Shown here: piece after piece, positions 26,551 through 34,484 of the stretch
Layout: the number at the start of each line of letters is the position of its first letter
How positions within the stretch are numbered: the stretch's first letter is position 1
Source of the DNA: Alphaproteobacteria bacterium
GTDB lineage: Bacteria > Pseudomonadota > Alphaproteobacteria > Rs-D84
Direction: 5' to 3'
Length of the DNA: 43,377 bases
Assembly: GCA_017524525.1 (NCBI GenBank)
Contig: JAFXVM010000010.1
Location: 1-43,377 of the forward strand
Notes under the pieces: generated by a model
Seen by the model: the letters and a program-made list of their open reading frames with translations, nothing else
What the model was told of the DNA's origin: nothing
The model's database searches: none
Program-made: the position numbers and the translations under genes

Positions 26551-27312
26551 ATGCGTAAAATATTACTGACTTCCGTGTTGGTATGTATCGTGTTTTCTGC
26601 GTTTGCAGATGACCCTGTGTATATCACAGATGGTTCAAAATGTACGAATGCTACGACTGGGACAACGGGTGGTAATATAAGTTTAAGAACAGTGTATCAG
26701 CCAAAATCTATTCCAATTACATGGGAATCTAATGGGACAACATATACAACATCAACATGTACATACGATACACAATTACAGATGCCGGTTGCGCCAACAC
26801 GATTGGGGTATACATTTGATGGATGGACATTGGAAGAGGCATGTTCTTTATCAAATTTGAATACGAGTATTGGTGGAGATAAGCATGCATGCATAGAAAT
26901 TGTTGAATGGGAAGGTAGTAATTGTTCGAATAATGAAAGTCCAACGACATACGGTTTGACTGTTCCTGGACAATGGGCGGTACCATTTAGTTATGGAACG
27001 GTATTTGGTATGGCAAAATGCAGTGCAAAAAGCGGGGATCACCATGATTGGGCATGGGGTGGCAACAGTGCCGATTGGACATCTGATGCGACAACATTGG
27101 ACGGTGCCACTGGTGAAAAACAATATTGCTGGTGCAGTGCGACGGCATATACACAATCGGGGGAAAATCAATGTCAATTGTCGTCATCGTCGTGGGTATT
27201 TCTAGATAAATACGACTCGTCGGCAGATTGCGCGGATTTCTGTGCGGGTTACTGTGCGAAACACGTCGAAGGCACCTCCTTCCGTGTGGCGTTATTTGGT
27301 GCGGCGCAATAA
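26551..27312 (+). CDS. Secreted InlB-repeat-like protein
   Basis: 253 residues with a textbook signal peptide (MRKILLTSVLVCIVFSAFA, cleavage before DD). The mature part is Cys-, Thr-, Ser- and Gly-rich. APTRLGYTFDGW (82-93) is the core of a Listeria-Bacteroides/InlB_B-type repeat, followed by EKQYCWCSATAYTQSGENQC and SSSWVFLD, then a Cys-rich end and FRVALFGAAQ. It is a paralogue of the truncated gene at 1-915 and shares its block order and spacing of cysteines. Likely secreted or surface-exposed and disulfide-bonded; no catalytic residues are recognisable. The upstream leader is conserved with that at 43264-43336. Confidence 0.75.
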   Translation: MRKILLTSVLVCIVFSAFADDPVYITDGSKCTNATTGTTGGNISLRTVYQPKSIPITWESNGTTYTTSTCTYDTQLQMPVAPTRLGYTFDGWTLEEACSLSNLNTSIGGDKHACIEIVEWEGSNCSNNESPTTYGLTVPGQWAVPFSYGTVFGMAKCSAKSGDHHDWAWGGNSADWTSDATTLDGATGEKQYCWCSATAYTQSGENQCQLSSSSWVFLDKYDSSADCADFCAGYCAKHVEGTSFRVALFGAAQ

Positions 27313-27317
27313 AATTT

Positions 27318-27620
27318 CTATTTTGTATTTATTGGGGCGTGGTTTGACATAATTGCTAGTTTGATTTTGTCTGCGATTTGACCCTGTAATATTGCGATAT
27401 TTTGTTTTTTATCGTTCCATTCGTCCATTGATTTAATTTCTGGCTGGGTTAACAATATACGCATATCTGTCAATTCGCTTGATATTTTATCACAAATCTT
27501 TGCCAGTTCTGGTTTCAAAGAATCTGGAATGTTTGGGTTGTTAATGTCAAATTGTTTCATTCTGTCTTTGGTGTTTTTGATGTAATCCCAAAATATCGTT
27601 TTGTTTCGACTTAATAACAT
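27318..27620 (-). CDS. Small hypothetical protein
   Basis: 100 residues, soluble and helical (ELAKICDKISSELTDMRILL, then MDEWNDKKQNIAILQGQIADKIKLAI), probably a coiled coil. It converges with the InlB-like gene with only 5 bases between stops, and is read away from glmS. AAAGGTATAATT precedes the ATG as a plausible ribosome-binding site. No family recognised. Confidence 0.55.
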   Translation of the reverse strand: MLLSRNKTIFWDYIKNTKDRMKQFDINNPNIPDSLKPELAKICDKISSELTDMRILLTQPEIKSMDEWNDKKQNIAILQGQIADKIKLAIMSNHAPINTK

Positions 27621-27721
27621 AATTATACCTTTTTGTTTGTTTGTTCTTTGAATGTTTTATAGCACAAAAAAAACAGAAAAACAAGGTTTTGTATGGGAAA
27701 GAATATTTGTTTAATCTTTCC

Positions 27722-27750
27722 TTGAGAATTGGCTATATGTTTGCTATGCT
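27722..27750 (+). promoter_or_regulatory. Likely glmS promoter
   Basis: TTGAGA (27722-27727), a 17-nt spacer and TATGCT (27745-27750), 30 bases before the ATG. The leader is too short for a glmS ribozyme. Confidence 0.6.
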
Positions 27751-27780
27751 GGAATCGATGGGTAACAAAAAGGAGCCAGT

Positions 27781-29604
27781 ATGTGCGGAATTTTTGGTTA
27801 TTGTGGGGGCAAAAAGGCTTCTGAAATTTTAATCGAAGGTTTAAAACGCCTTGAATATCGTGGCTATGATTCCAGTGGTATTTGTGTTGGGAATGGTTCA
27901 AATTTTTCTGTGTATAAACGTGTCGGTAAAATAAAGGTGTTGGCAGATGCTTTGCCAGAAGAACCGTTCGGTCATAATGGAATTGCGCATACGCGTTGGG
28001 CTACGCATGGGGGGGTGACAGAAGCAAACGCGCATCCGCATACTGATTGTAATGAAAAAATCGCCATAGTTCACAATGGTATTATTGAAAACTATCAACA
28101 ATTAAAAGATAAATTATTGGCCAAAGGTCATAAGTTTAAATCTGAAACTGATTCCGAAGTTATTGCTCATTTAATTGAAGAAGTTTTTGATGGTGATTTA
28201 ACCAAGGCTGTGAAGCAAGTTTTACCAATGCTCAAAGGGACTTATGGTTTAATCGCAATGCATGTTGATTGTCCCGATGTTTTGGTGGGTGCAAGAAATG
28301 GGTCGCCTTTGATTTTAGGAATTGGAAATAATGAAATGTTTTTGGCGTCTGATGTTAATGCTATGGTGGCTTATACTAAGCAAGTTGTATATTTGAACGA
28401 CAAAGAAATTGTCACTGTGACGCCAGACGGTTTTACAACAAGCGATGTTCAAGATAACGCAATTCACAAAGATATTACTACGGTGGAAATGGATGGCGAA
28501 TCTTTCGATAAACAAGGCTATGACCATTTCATGATGAAAGAAATTGCTGAACAGACAGAAGCGATTAAACGCGGTATGGTCGGGCGCTTAAATATTGATG
28601 AAGCAACTGGACATTTGGGCGGTTTGAATATGGGCAATGCTCAATTGCTGGATGTGGAACGCATTGTGTTGGTGGCGGCTGGGACGTCTTATTATGCAGG
28701 AATGACCGCCAGTTATTTAATCGAAAATTTAGTGCGAATTCCTGCACATGTGGAATTGGCAAGCGAATTGAGATATAAAAATATTATCGTAGAAAAAAAT
28801 ACTTTGTATTTTGTGATTTCTCAATCTGGGGAAACAGCAGATACTTTGTTCGCTTTGCGTGAATTACAGCGCAAGGGTGCGCATGTGTTGGGAATTTGTA
28901 ATGCAGTTGGTTCTACGATTGCACGTGAAACTGATGGTGGGGTTTATATTCATTCAGGACCAGAAATCGCCGTGGCATCGACCAAGGCATTTACTTCGCA
29001 ATTAACTGCGTTGTATATCTTTACTTTGTTGATGGCGCGCATCCGTCATTTGTCTTTTGAACAGGGCAGAGAATTTATCAATGCGTTTAATGAATTGCCT
29101 GCTTTGATTGAAGAGATTTTATCAGCAGATGACAAAATTGAACAAATCGCAGACAAATATTATAAATCTCAAAACTTTATGTTTATGGGGCGCGGAATTA
29201 ATTATCCTGTGGCAATGGAAGGTGCTTTGAAATTAAAAGAAATTTCTTATATTCATGCCGAAGGTTTTGGTGCAGGTGAATTAAAGCATGGCCCAATCGC
29301 GTTGATTAATGAACAAACGCCTTCGTTCTTTTTGGTGCCTGATGATGCTTTGCGCGATAAAAATATTTCTAATATGAAAGAGGTCAAAGCACGGGGCGGA
29401 AAAATTATCGCTGTGTGTACCAAGGGCGATGACGAAGTCAAAGAAATCGCAGATGATGTAATCGAAGTGCCTAAAATTATGCCTTGTTTTTATCCGTTCT
29501 TGTTGGTGGTGCCGTTGCAATTATTCGCATATCATTGTGCTGTGAAATTGGGACGCGATGTAGATCAACCACGCAATCTGGCAAAATCTGTCACGGTGGA
29601 ATAG
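27781..29604 (+). CDS. glmS: Glutamine-fructose-6-phosphate aminotransferase (isomerizing)
   Basis: 607 residues, normal length. It makes glucosamine-6-phosphate from fructose-6-phosphate and glutamine, the first committed step toward UDP-GlcNAc for peptidoglycan and lipid A. The glutaminase domain starts MCGIFGYCG with nucleophile Cys2 and includes RRYRGYDSSG-like LEYRGYDSSG and HTRWATHG. Two SIS sugar-isomerase domains follow (VAAGTSYYAG, ISQSGETADT, ASTKAFTSQ, FMGRGINYPVAMEGALKLKEISY, GAGELKHGPIALI), ending in the conserved DVDQPRNLAKSVTVE. A strong ribosome-binding site AAAAGGAG precedes the ATG. Confidence 0.98.
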   Translation: MCGIFGYCGGKKASEILIEGLKRLEYRGYDSSGICVGNGSNFSVYKRVGKIKVLADALPEEPFGHNGIAHTRWATHGGVTEANAHPHTDCNEKIAIVHNGIIENYQQLKDKLLAKGHKFKSETDSEVIAHLIEEVFDGDLTKAVKQVLPMLKGTYGLIAMHVDCPDVLVGARNGSPLILGIGNNEMFLASDVNAMVAYTKQVVYLNDKEIVTVTPDGFTTSDVQDNAIHKDITTVEMDGESFDKQGYDHFMMKEIAEQTEAIKRGMVGRLNIDEATGHLGGLNMGNAQLLDVERIVLVAAGTSYYAGMTASYLIENLVRIPAHVELASELRYKNIIVEKNTLYFVISQSGETADTLFALRELQRKGAHVLGICNAVGSTIARETDGGVYIHSGPEIAVASTKAFTSQLTALYIFTLLMARIRHLSFEQGREFINAFNELPALIEEILSADDKIEQIADKYYKSQNFMFMGRGINYPVAMEGALKLKEISYIHAEGFGAGELKHGPIALINEQTPSFFLVPDDALRDKNISNMKEVKARGGKIIAVCTKGDDEVKEIADDVIEVPKIMPCFYPFLLVVPLQLFAYHCAVKLGRDVDQPRNLAKSVTVE

Positions 29605-29626
29605 GGCTCCACTTGTTCACATTTAG

Positions 29627-29667
29627 CAAAATAAAAAATACACCCGTTGGGTGCATTTTTTATTTTG
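29627..29667. terminator. Long symmetric terminator after glmS
   Basis: AAAATAAAAAAT / ATTTTTTATTTT arms (29628-29639 / 29655-29666) enclose CACCC-GTT-GGGTG. It works in both orientations. The same A/T arms with a different GC core recur at 30583-30620 behind tRNA-Tyr, and both are followed by TGGTGGGAG, the reverse complement of a tRNA 3' end. Confidence 0.8.
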
Positions 29668-29674
29668 GTGGGAG
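29655..29674. repeat. 20-bp direct repeat (left copy) matching the tRNA-Tyr end
   Basis: Identical over 20 bases to 30609-30628, which is the terminator arm plus the 3' end of tRNA-Tyr. With the flanking GGCTCCAC...GCAAAATAAAAAA sequence the similarity extends to about 70 bases. The two copies bound a segment of about 0.95 kb carrying one lipoprotein gene. Confidence 0.7.
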
Positions 29675-29782
29675 TATGCTTGCATTAATCGAGCAGAAAA
29701 CAAACAAGAATTTGCTGATTTAATGCAACAGGTAAAAGAGTTTAAAGAAAAATGGTTAATTTCACCAATGGGTGAAAATTGA
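29666..29782 (+). pseudogene. Possible 3' remnant of a gene
   Basis: An open frame of 38 codons without its own good start reads ...CINRAENKQEFADLM then QQVKEFKEKWLIS, ending at TGA 29780-29782; composition is protein-like. A TTGCATTAA / TTAATGCAA inverted repeat inside it argues that the segment may instead be non-coding. Confidence 0.2.
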
Positions 29783-29794
29783 TTCATAAAGGTT

Positions 29795-29822
29795 TTGATT
29801 TTTTAATATACGATTTTATAAT
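29795..29822 (+). promoter_or_regulatory. Likely promoter of the lipoprotein gene at 29846
   Basis: TTGATT (29795-29800), a 16-nt spacer and TATAAT (29817-29822), 23 bases before the ATG. Confidence 0.6.
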
Positions 29823-29845
29823 ATGGATGTACTTAGGAGAATCGT

Positions 29846-30262
29846 ATGAAAAAATTATTTATTATATGTGTTTTATTATTAAGTGGATGTTCTTGGTTCA
29901 GGGAAACGGATGTTAACTGGGTTCCAGATGTTAAAACAGAGCAAGTTGCATGTTGTGTAACAGACCAACAGGTTCATGGAGCTATTTATTCTGCATTATT
30001 AAACCGCAAATGGAATATAAAAGATAAAACCGATAATACATTTACTACTACAATATCTTGTGGTAACCAAAAAATAGAAATAATTTTTGAAAATTCAGAT
30101 AAGGAATATACAATTACTGCAAATAGCAATGGAATAGAAAATATTTATCAATATCGTTATTGTATAGAATCTCATACAAATAAAATAAACAAATATATAA
30201 AGATATATTTGAAGAAGGCAATTAGAAAAGCTGCTAGCAAAGAACTTAGTGGAGTAAAATAA
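29846..30262 (+). CDS. Small lipoprotein of unknown function
   Basis: 138 residues. Signal peptide MKKLFIICVLLLSGC with lipobox LLSGC, so lipidation at Cys15 is expected. The mature domain has a beta-alpha-beta look (VHGAIYSALLNRKWNIKDKTDNTFTTTISCGNQKIEIIFEN) and three further cysteines. AGGAGA precedes the ATG as a strong ribosome-binding site. It has its own promoter and lies alone inside a segment bounded by tRNA-Tyr-end direct repeats, which hints at acquisition as a cassette. No family recognised. Confidence 0.7.
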   Translation: MKKLFIICVLLLSGCSWFRETDVNWVPDVKTEQVACCVTDQQVHGAIYSALLNRKWNIKDKTDNTFTTTISCGNQKIEIIFENSDKEYTITANSNGIENIYQYRYCIESHTNKINKYIKIYLKKAIRKAASKELSGVK

Positions 30263-30619
30263 CTTTTAAATATCGGAACAAATTTATTCGAAGATTGATA
30301 AAAATTAGTGTTTTTCGGATATGCTTTCTTCGAACCGTTAAAAGTATTAGAAATCTAAAGAAAAACCGCACTTTTTAAGTGCAGTGTATCTTTTGGCGGG
30401 AGGGTGCCTCGATGAACATTAATTAAAATTAAAAAAATCTTGTGAACTGCGATTTTTTAATATTTTACTAAATGTTCATCTTCGTAGTCGCCATGCGCGC
30501 CTATTATTCACGAAAATAAGATTTTCGTATGACACTATCGTGTCATGGCGCTCTGGCGGCTCCACCCGCTCCCACTTTTTGCAAAATAAAAAAAGACCCA
30601 TTCGGGTCATTTTTTATTT
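30263..30619. repeat. Palindrome-rich unit downstream of tRNA-Tyr
   Basis: No gene is visible in these 357 bases. On the minus strand, after tRNA-Tyr and its terminator, come: an inverted copy of the tRNA end (perfect 16-bp match, 30560-30575 against 30622-30637); hairpins ATGACAC/GTGTCAT (30529-30546) and ACGAAAAT/ATTTTCGT (30510-30528); a long imperfect AT-rich hairpin closed by GATGAACATT/AATGTTCATC (30411-30420/30471-30480); a tRNA-end-like GGCACCCTCCCGCCA (rc of about 30394-30408); and a terminator GCACTT/AAGTGC (30368-30382). This is the same order of parts as behind tRNA-Met. The remainder, 30263-30357, shows nothing. Confidence 0.75.
30358..30383 (-). terminator. Terminator at the far end of the tRNA-Tyr unit
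   Basis: Minus-strand hairpin GCACTT-AAA-AAGTGC followed by GGTTTTTCTTT. It could also stop transcription from the lipoprotein gene on the plus strand, less well. Confidence 0.6.
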
Positions 30620-30620
30620 T
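30583..30620 (-). terminator. Terminator of the tRNA-Gly-tRNA-Tyr transcript
   Basis: GACCC/GGGTC core (30595-30599 / 30604-30608) extended by AAAATAAAAAA/TTTTTTATTTT arms, starting immediately at the CCA end of tRNA-Tyr. Confidence 0.8.
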
Positions 30621-30705
30621 GGTGGGAGCGGGTGGAGTCGAACCACCTCAGTCTAAGACAACAGATTTACAGTCTGCCCCGGCTCTCCGACTCCGGCGCG
30701 CGCCC
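30620..30705 (-). tRNA. tRNA-Tyr(GTA)
   Basis: 86 bases, type II tRNA with encoded CCA. Anticodon stem GCAGA/TCTGT, loop CTGTAAA (anticodon GTA), long variable arm, T-arm GGTGG-TTCGACT-CCACC. Oddities: the acceptor stem GGGCGCG/CGCTCCC has a C4-U69 mismatch, and the base at position 8 appears to be C rather than the nearly universal U. The D-stem CCGG/CCGG is intact. Confidence 0.88.
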
Positions 30706-30725
30706 AAAACTGTTACCACAATTTG

Positions 30726-30800
30726 TGGTGCGAGCAGAGGGAATCGAACCCTCATTTCAAGCTTGGAAGGCTTGCATTCTAGCCTTTGAACTATGCTCGC
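30726..30800 (-). tRNA. tRNA-Gly(TCC)
   Basis: 75 bases with encoded CCA. Acceptor GCGAGCA/TGCTCGC, anticodon stem with loop CTTCCAA (anticodon TCC), T-arm GAGGG-TTCGATT-CCCTC. Transcribed first; tRNA-Tyr follows after 20 bases. Confidence 0.95.
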
Positions 30801-30821
30801 TATAATTTCGTAAGCCCTGTG

Positions 30822-30849
30822 ATTATATCGTATTTTTTTATAATTGCAA
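30822..30849 (-). promoter_or_regulatory. Promoter of the tRNA-Gly-tRNA-Tyr operon
   Basis: On the minus strand TTGCAA (30849-30844), a 16-nt spacer and TATAAT (30827-30822), 21 bases before tRNA-Gly. The -35 hexamer and spacing equal those of the tRNA-Met promoter. Confidence 0.7.
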
Positions 30850-30875
30850 GCATTTATTCAATGTGGCTGGTTTGG

Positions 30876-32048
30876 CTATTTTCTCGCTTTTTCTTCCTTG
30901 GTCATATGGTTTTTCATCGCCATAATTCTTTTGTAAGATTCACGTATTCGCGATTTTTTTATTTTGCCTTCTTTGACCAATTTTACAATTATTTTATTTA
31001 CATCGCTGCCGCGGTTTTTATCAAAAGTTAAATTGTTGCCGAATACCAAAATATCGTTGCCTGCGTTAATAGCCATTTCTATTGCGGTTTCAGTGCCGTA
31101 TTTGCTCGCGATTGCGCCCATATCCATATCGTCTGAAACAATCACGCCGTCAAAGCCCATGTTGCGAACCATATCAATTGTCTTTTTTGATAAAGACGCG
31201 GGCAGGGTATCAAAGTTTTTATTTACAACATGTGCAACCATCACCATTGTATAAGGTGTTGCGTTTGGTAATAAATTTTTATATGGCGTTAATTCATAAT
31301 CTTGGTATGTGTTTGTTATATCTGTTAACCCTTCGTGAGTGTCCCCAGCAGCAGACCCGTGTCCCGGAAAGTGTTTGAATGAATATGCAATGCCAGCGCG
31401 TTCAAGTCCGCGTGCAAATGCAGCACCATGCTGGGTGACAATGTCTGGGTCAGCAGAAAAACTGCGCCATTTTGCGCCGATTGCAGGTGATTCAGGGTTT
31501 ACATCTATATCCAAAAGTGGCGCAAAATCAACATTAAATCCCAAATCAGACAAACGTTTGCCCAAATCATAAGCCGTTTCATAAGTTGTTGTTATGTCGC
31601 CAGTCCCCAATTCTTTGGCAGATGGGATTGATGCAAAACCATGTTCGGTTTTTAATCTTTGAATTTGTCCACCTTCTTGGTCAATCGCGATTAATAATTT
31701 TTGTGGTGCCAAAGATTGCAAATGTGAATTTAATTTTTTTACCTGGTCTGTATTCTTTATATTAGATGAAAATATTTGTTTTTTTGCCTCTGTTATATCC
31801 ATACCCTGTGCCAGCAGACCAGACACATCAACATCAAATAAAATCACACCACCGATTGTGCCTGTTTTGATTTGTTGTTCCACAGCAGAAAATTCTTCGG
31901 GGGCAGAACCCATACCATCACCATGAAAACCAGTCATTATCATTTGACCAGCCATTTTTTCAATGCTGGGCGTGGAAGAATAATATATCGAAATGCCACC
32001 AATAAAAAGCAACCCAAAAAATATCGCAATTAAATTTTTATGTTTCAT
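30876..32048 (-). CDS. nagZ: Beta-N-acetylhexosaminidase NagZ-like (GH3)
   Basis: 390 residues. GH3 motifs are present: AIDQEGGQIQRL (121-132), KHFPGHG (225-231), GDTHEG (235-240) with the His of the NagZ acid/base dyad, and VSDDMDMGAI (304-313) containing the nucleophilic Asp. NagZ removes GlcNAc from muropeptides in peptidoglycan recycling. This one has an N-terminal hydrophobic segment (about 6-23), so it is probably membrane-anchored or periplasmic, unlike cytoplasmic E. coli NagZ. Its start overlaps the stop of the LpoA-like gene by 4 bases, linking it to cell-wall synthesis control. Confidence 0.85.
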   Translation of the reverse strand: MKHKNLIAIFFGLLFIGGISIYYSSTPSIEKMAGQMIMTGFHGDGMGSAPEEFSAVEQQIKTGTIGGVILFDVDVSGLLAQGMDITEAKKQIFSSNIKNTDQVKKLNSHLQSLAPQKLLIAIDQEGGQIQRLKTEHGFASIPSAKELGTGDITTTYETAYDLGKRLSDLGFNVDFAPLLDIDVNPESPAIGAKWRSFSADPDIVTQHGAAFARGLERAGIAYSFKHFPGHGSAAGDTHEGLTDITNTYQDYELTPYKNLLPNATPYTMVMVAHVVNKNFDTLPASLSKKTIDMVRNMGFDGVIVSDDMDMGAIASKYGTETAIEMAINAGNDILVFGNNLTFDKNRGSDVNKIIVKLVKEGKIKKSRIRESYKRIMAMKNHMTKEEKARK

Positions 32049-33646
32049 TCTTCAATCTCCACGCTGTCAATGTATTTACGAGATATTGTTTCGTATTTTG
32101 CAGATTCGTATTCTGGGTTGGATACTGTTTCTGTTTCGCTGGATTCATAAATTTGCACAGGTGCGTATGCAGGTTCGCTGTCGTCGTCTGCAACATAATT
32201 TGCACCGATTGTTTTTGTTCTATACGCTGATTTTCTGCGCAAATCATCTGGTATAGTTATGTAATCACCAGGATTTATACCACGTGTAGACAATTCTTTT
32301 TCATCCACTTGGCGAAGATTGGTTGTGTTTATACTGTAAAGTGGGTTTAAGAAATTTTGTGGTGCGTCAACCAATGTAGTGGCGATGCCCGTTCCATTTA
32401 ATTCCATTATGCGCAAAGCACGTTCCGATTCACCAGATGGTTGCAGGCGGAAGATTCCACTGGTTCCTGTATATCCACTGGGGTCAAAAAGAAATGCGTT
32501 TTGTCCCTTTTGTGAAAACAGCATCCCCAAAGCCAGATTTGCAGCGTCATATCCAAATGCTGCCAAATAATCTGGATCTTTACCAGCCATCATATTATAA
32601 AGGCTGACAAAATTATTAGATATTTCTGGCAATGTTGCATACTTTGCCCCGCTCATAGTGAAATCGGCTGCGATGTCGGAACCATGCCAAAGTGTTGTTC
32701 CGTAAAATGCTGCGTCTTTGTTGCCAACACCGTAATAGCGCAAAAAGGACGCCAAAGTTTTTGAATCTTCGCCATTACCAAGAAACAAAATCGAATCGTA
32801 TGGTAAATCACCAAGAGTTTCTGTTCTTGATATTTTTTCAAGTTGATGACGCAGACTATATTTTTGTTGCGCAGTCAAAGATTCTTTGGCAAGTATATCT
32901 GATAAAACTTCGCGGGCGCGAGAATTAGCAGCACTTCGTGCATTATACATTGATGCACGCATGGACACTTCTTTGATTGAATCAGAATTGCCAGGTGTAT
33001 AATAGAATAATCCTTTGATTGGGATGTTATACACAGATGATACTTTGTTTGCAACAGATGCCATCAGTTTTCCAGAATTGTCATTGGGCGCCAAAACAAC
33101 CATGTTTTTGGCACCATCTTGTTGCATTTGACGAACAATTGCTTCAATGCTTTGGGTTGGAATTAAATTCATAGTCATTACATTGTCGCCAAGAGAATTT
33201 ACATCAGATGTAAATGATATCGCCGGAATTTTTGATGATTTCATATCTCGTAAAATAGATGTGTCTTCGGCAAAAAGCGGACCGATTATAACGTCTGGAT
33301 TTTCGTAAAGCGCAGTGTGTATAACTGTTTCGCGTCTTGTTTTGTCGCCAGATAAATCGTAAAAGGACACCTTTATATTTGGTTTCACTTTGCGCAAAAA
33401 TGCAGTTTCAACAGATGTTTTTATATCGTTTCCAACAACTTTGGCATCGCCAGTCATCGGTAATAATACTGCGACATTTGCAGTTGGACCGCCACTGTCA
33501 GAACCATAAACAGACGTCGAATAAAGATAACTGTCTTGGATATCTGTTGGGTTAGAAGTTGCCGGTTGGACATTTTTTATTGCGCGGTTTGTGCTGCAAC
33601 TTGCCAGCAAAACGCTGAAAAAAATTAAAATTTTATTTATATGCAT
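32045..33646 (-). CDS. LpoA-like penicillin-binding protein activator lipoprotein
   Basis: 533 residues from the ATG at 33646, chosen because AGGATT lies just upstream; a start at 33667 would add 7 residues. Lipobox LLASC predicts lipidation at Cys16. The mature part is a type I periplasmic-binding-protein fold: VAVLLPMTGDAKVVGNDIKTSVETAF, PDVIIGPLFAEDT, AISFTSDVN, MVVLAPNDNSGKLMA, and AAFGYDAANLALGM. This is the architecture of LpoA, which stimulates PBP1A from the outer membrane, and of related alphaproteobacterial activators. The acidic C-terminus looks disordered. Overlap with nagZ supports a peptidoglycan role. Confidence 0.78.
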   Translation of the reverse strand: MHINKILIFFSVLLASCSTNRAIKNVQPATSNPTDIQDSYLYSTSVYGSDSGGPTANVAVLLPMTGDAKVVGNDIKTSVETAFLRKVKPNIKVSFYDLSGDKTRRETVIHTALYENPDVIIGPLFAEDTSILRDMKSSKIPAISFTSDVNSLGDNVMTMNLIPTQSIEAIVRQMQQDGAKNMVVLAPNDNSGKLMASVANKVSSVYNIPIKGLFYYTPGNSDSIKEVSMRASMYNARSAANSRAREVLSDILAKESLTAQQKYSLRHQLEKISRTETLGDLPYDSILFLGNGEDSKTLASFLRYYGVGNKDAAFYGTTLWHGSDIAADFTMSGAKYATLPEISNNFVSLYNMMAGKDPDYLAAFGYDAANLALGMLFSQKGQNAFLFDPSGYTGTSGIFRLQPSGESERALRIMELNGTGIATTLVDAPQNFLNPLYSINTTNLRQVDEKELSTRGINPGDYITIPDDLRRKSAYRTKTIGANYVADDDSEPAYAPVQIYESSETETVSNPEYESAKYETISRKYIDSVEIEE

Positions 33647-33695
33647 TGAAAATCCTACTTTTTGCATGTATTATTTTACTATAAAAGGATTCAAA

Positions 33696-34484
33696 ATGCA
33701 ATCAGGACTTTATGTAGTTGGAACACCTATTGGAAATTTGGCGGATATGTCGCCCAGAGCAATTGAAATTTTGCAAAATGTTGATTTAGTTGCTGCTGAA
33801 GATACACGTGTTTTTGCAAAATTGGCTAAGCATTTTAATATAAAAACCAAAGTGGTTGCGTGTCATGAACATAATGAACGCGAAGTTGTCGATTCGTTGA
33901 TTGAAAAAATAAATCAAGGTATGGCAATCGCAACTGTGTCTGATGCGGGTATGCCTGGCATCAGCGATCCAGGATTCAGGATAGTTCGTGCTGCTCGGGA
34001 AGCAGGGGTTGATGTATTTATGGTGCCAGGACCGACGGCTGCAATTTCCGCGTTGGTGTTGTCTGGTTTCCCAACCGATAGGTTTACTTTCTGTGGTTTC
34101 TTTGATGAAAAGAAAGTGCGCGAAGATAATAAAATTCGTCATACTATTATATATTATGAAAGTCCAAATCGGGTTATGAATACAATCAAAATTTTGGCAT
34201 CTGTTATGCCAGAGCGAAAAATTGCGATTGTTCGTGAAATTACAAAAATTTATGAAGAAACTATAATTGGATATCCTGCTGATTTGGTGAATATAGATGC
34301 TCCTCGCGGGGAAATCGTTATTGTAGTTGCGCCTGCGCCTGATAGAAAGATGAGCGATAGTGAAATCAGTGAAATAGTAAACGATATTGTTGCAAATTCA
34401 ACAAAATCAGCAGCAGCAGAACTTGCTGCACGCAGTGGAATTTCAAAAAAAGAAGCATACAAAAAATTGGTGAAAAAATCATGA
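33696..34484 (+). CDS. rsmI: 16S rRNA (cytidine1402-2'-O)-methyltransferase
   Basis: 262 residues from the ATG at 33696, which has AAAAGGA 7 bases upstream; a longer frame from 33591 would run into the divergent lipoprotein gene. RsmI methylates the ribose of C1402 in 16S rRNA using SAM. Family motifs: VVGTPIGNLADMSPRAIEIL (7-26), AAEDTRV (33-39), VSDAGMPGISDPGF, and the GPTAAISALVLSG SAM-binding segment. The next gene, engB, overlaps by 4 bases (ATGA). Confidence 0.96.
   Translation: MQSGLYVVGTPIGNLADMSPRAIEILQNVDLVAAEDTRVFAKLAKHFNIKTKVVACHEHNEREVVDSLIEKINQGMAIATVSDAGMPGISDPGFRIVRAAREAGVDVFMVPGPTAAISALVLSGFPTDRFTFCGFFDEKKVREDNKIRHTIIYYESPNRVMNTIKILASVMPERKIAIVREITKIYEETIIGYPADLVNIDAPRGEIVIVVAPAPDRKMSDSEISEIVNDIVANSTKSAAAELAARSGISKKEAYKKLVKKS

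Noticed and set aside
27621..27780. glmS ribozyme leader
   Set aside because: A promoter lies only 30 bases before the start codon, leaving no room for the ribozyme, and no core sequence was recognised.
30529..30789. Open frame across tRNA-Tyr and tRNA-Gly on the plus strand
   Set aside because: It is antisense to two clear tRNA genes; its GVEPP and RGNRTLISS segments are the usual by-product of translating tRNA 3' ends backwards.
33591..33695. N-terminal extension of rsmI
   Set aside because: The extension overlaps the divergent lipoprotein start; the ATG at 33696 has a good ribosome-binding site and matches the family N-terminus.
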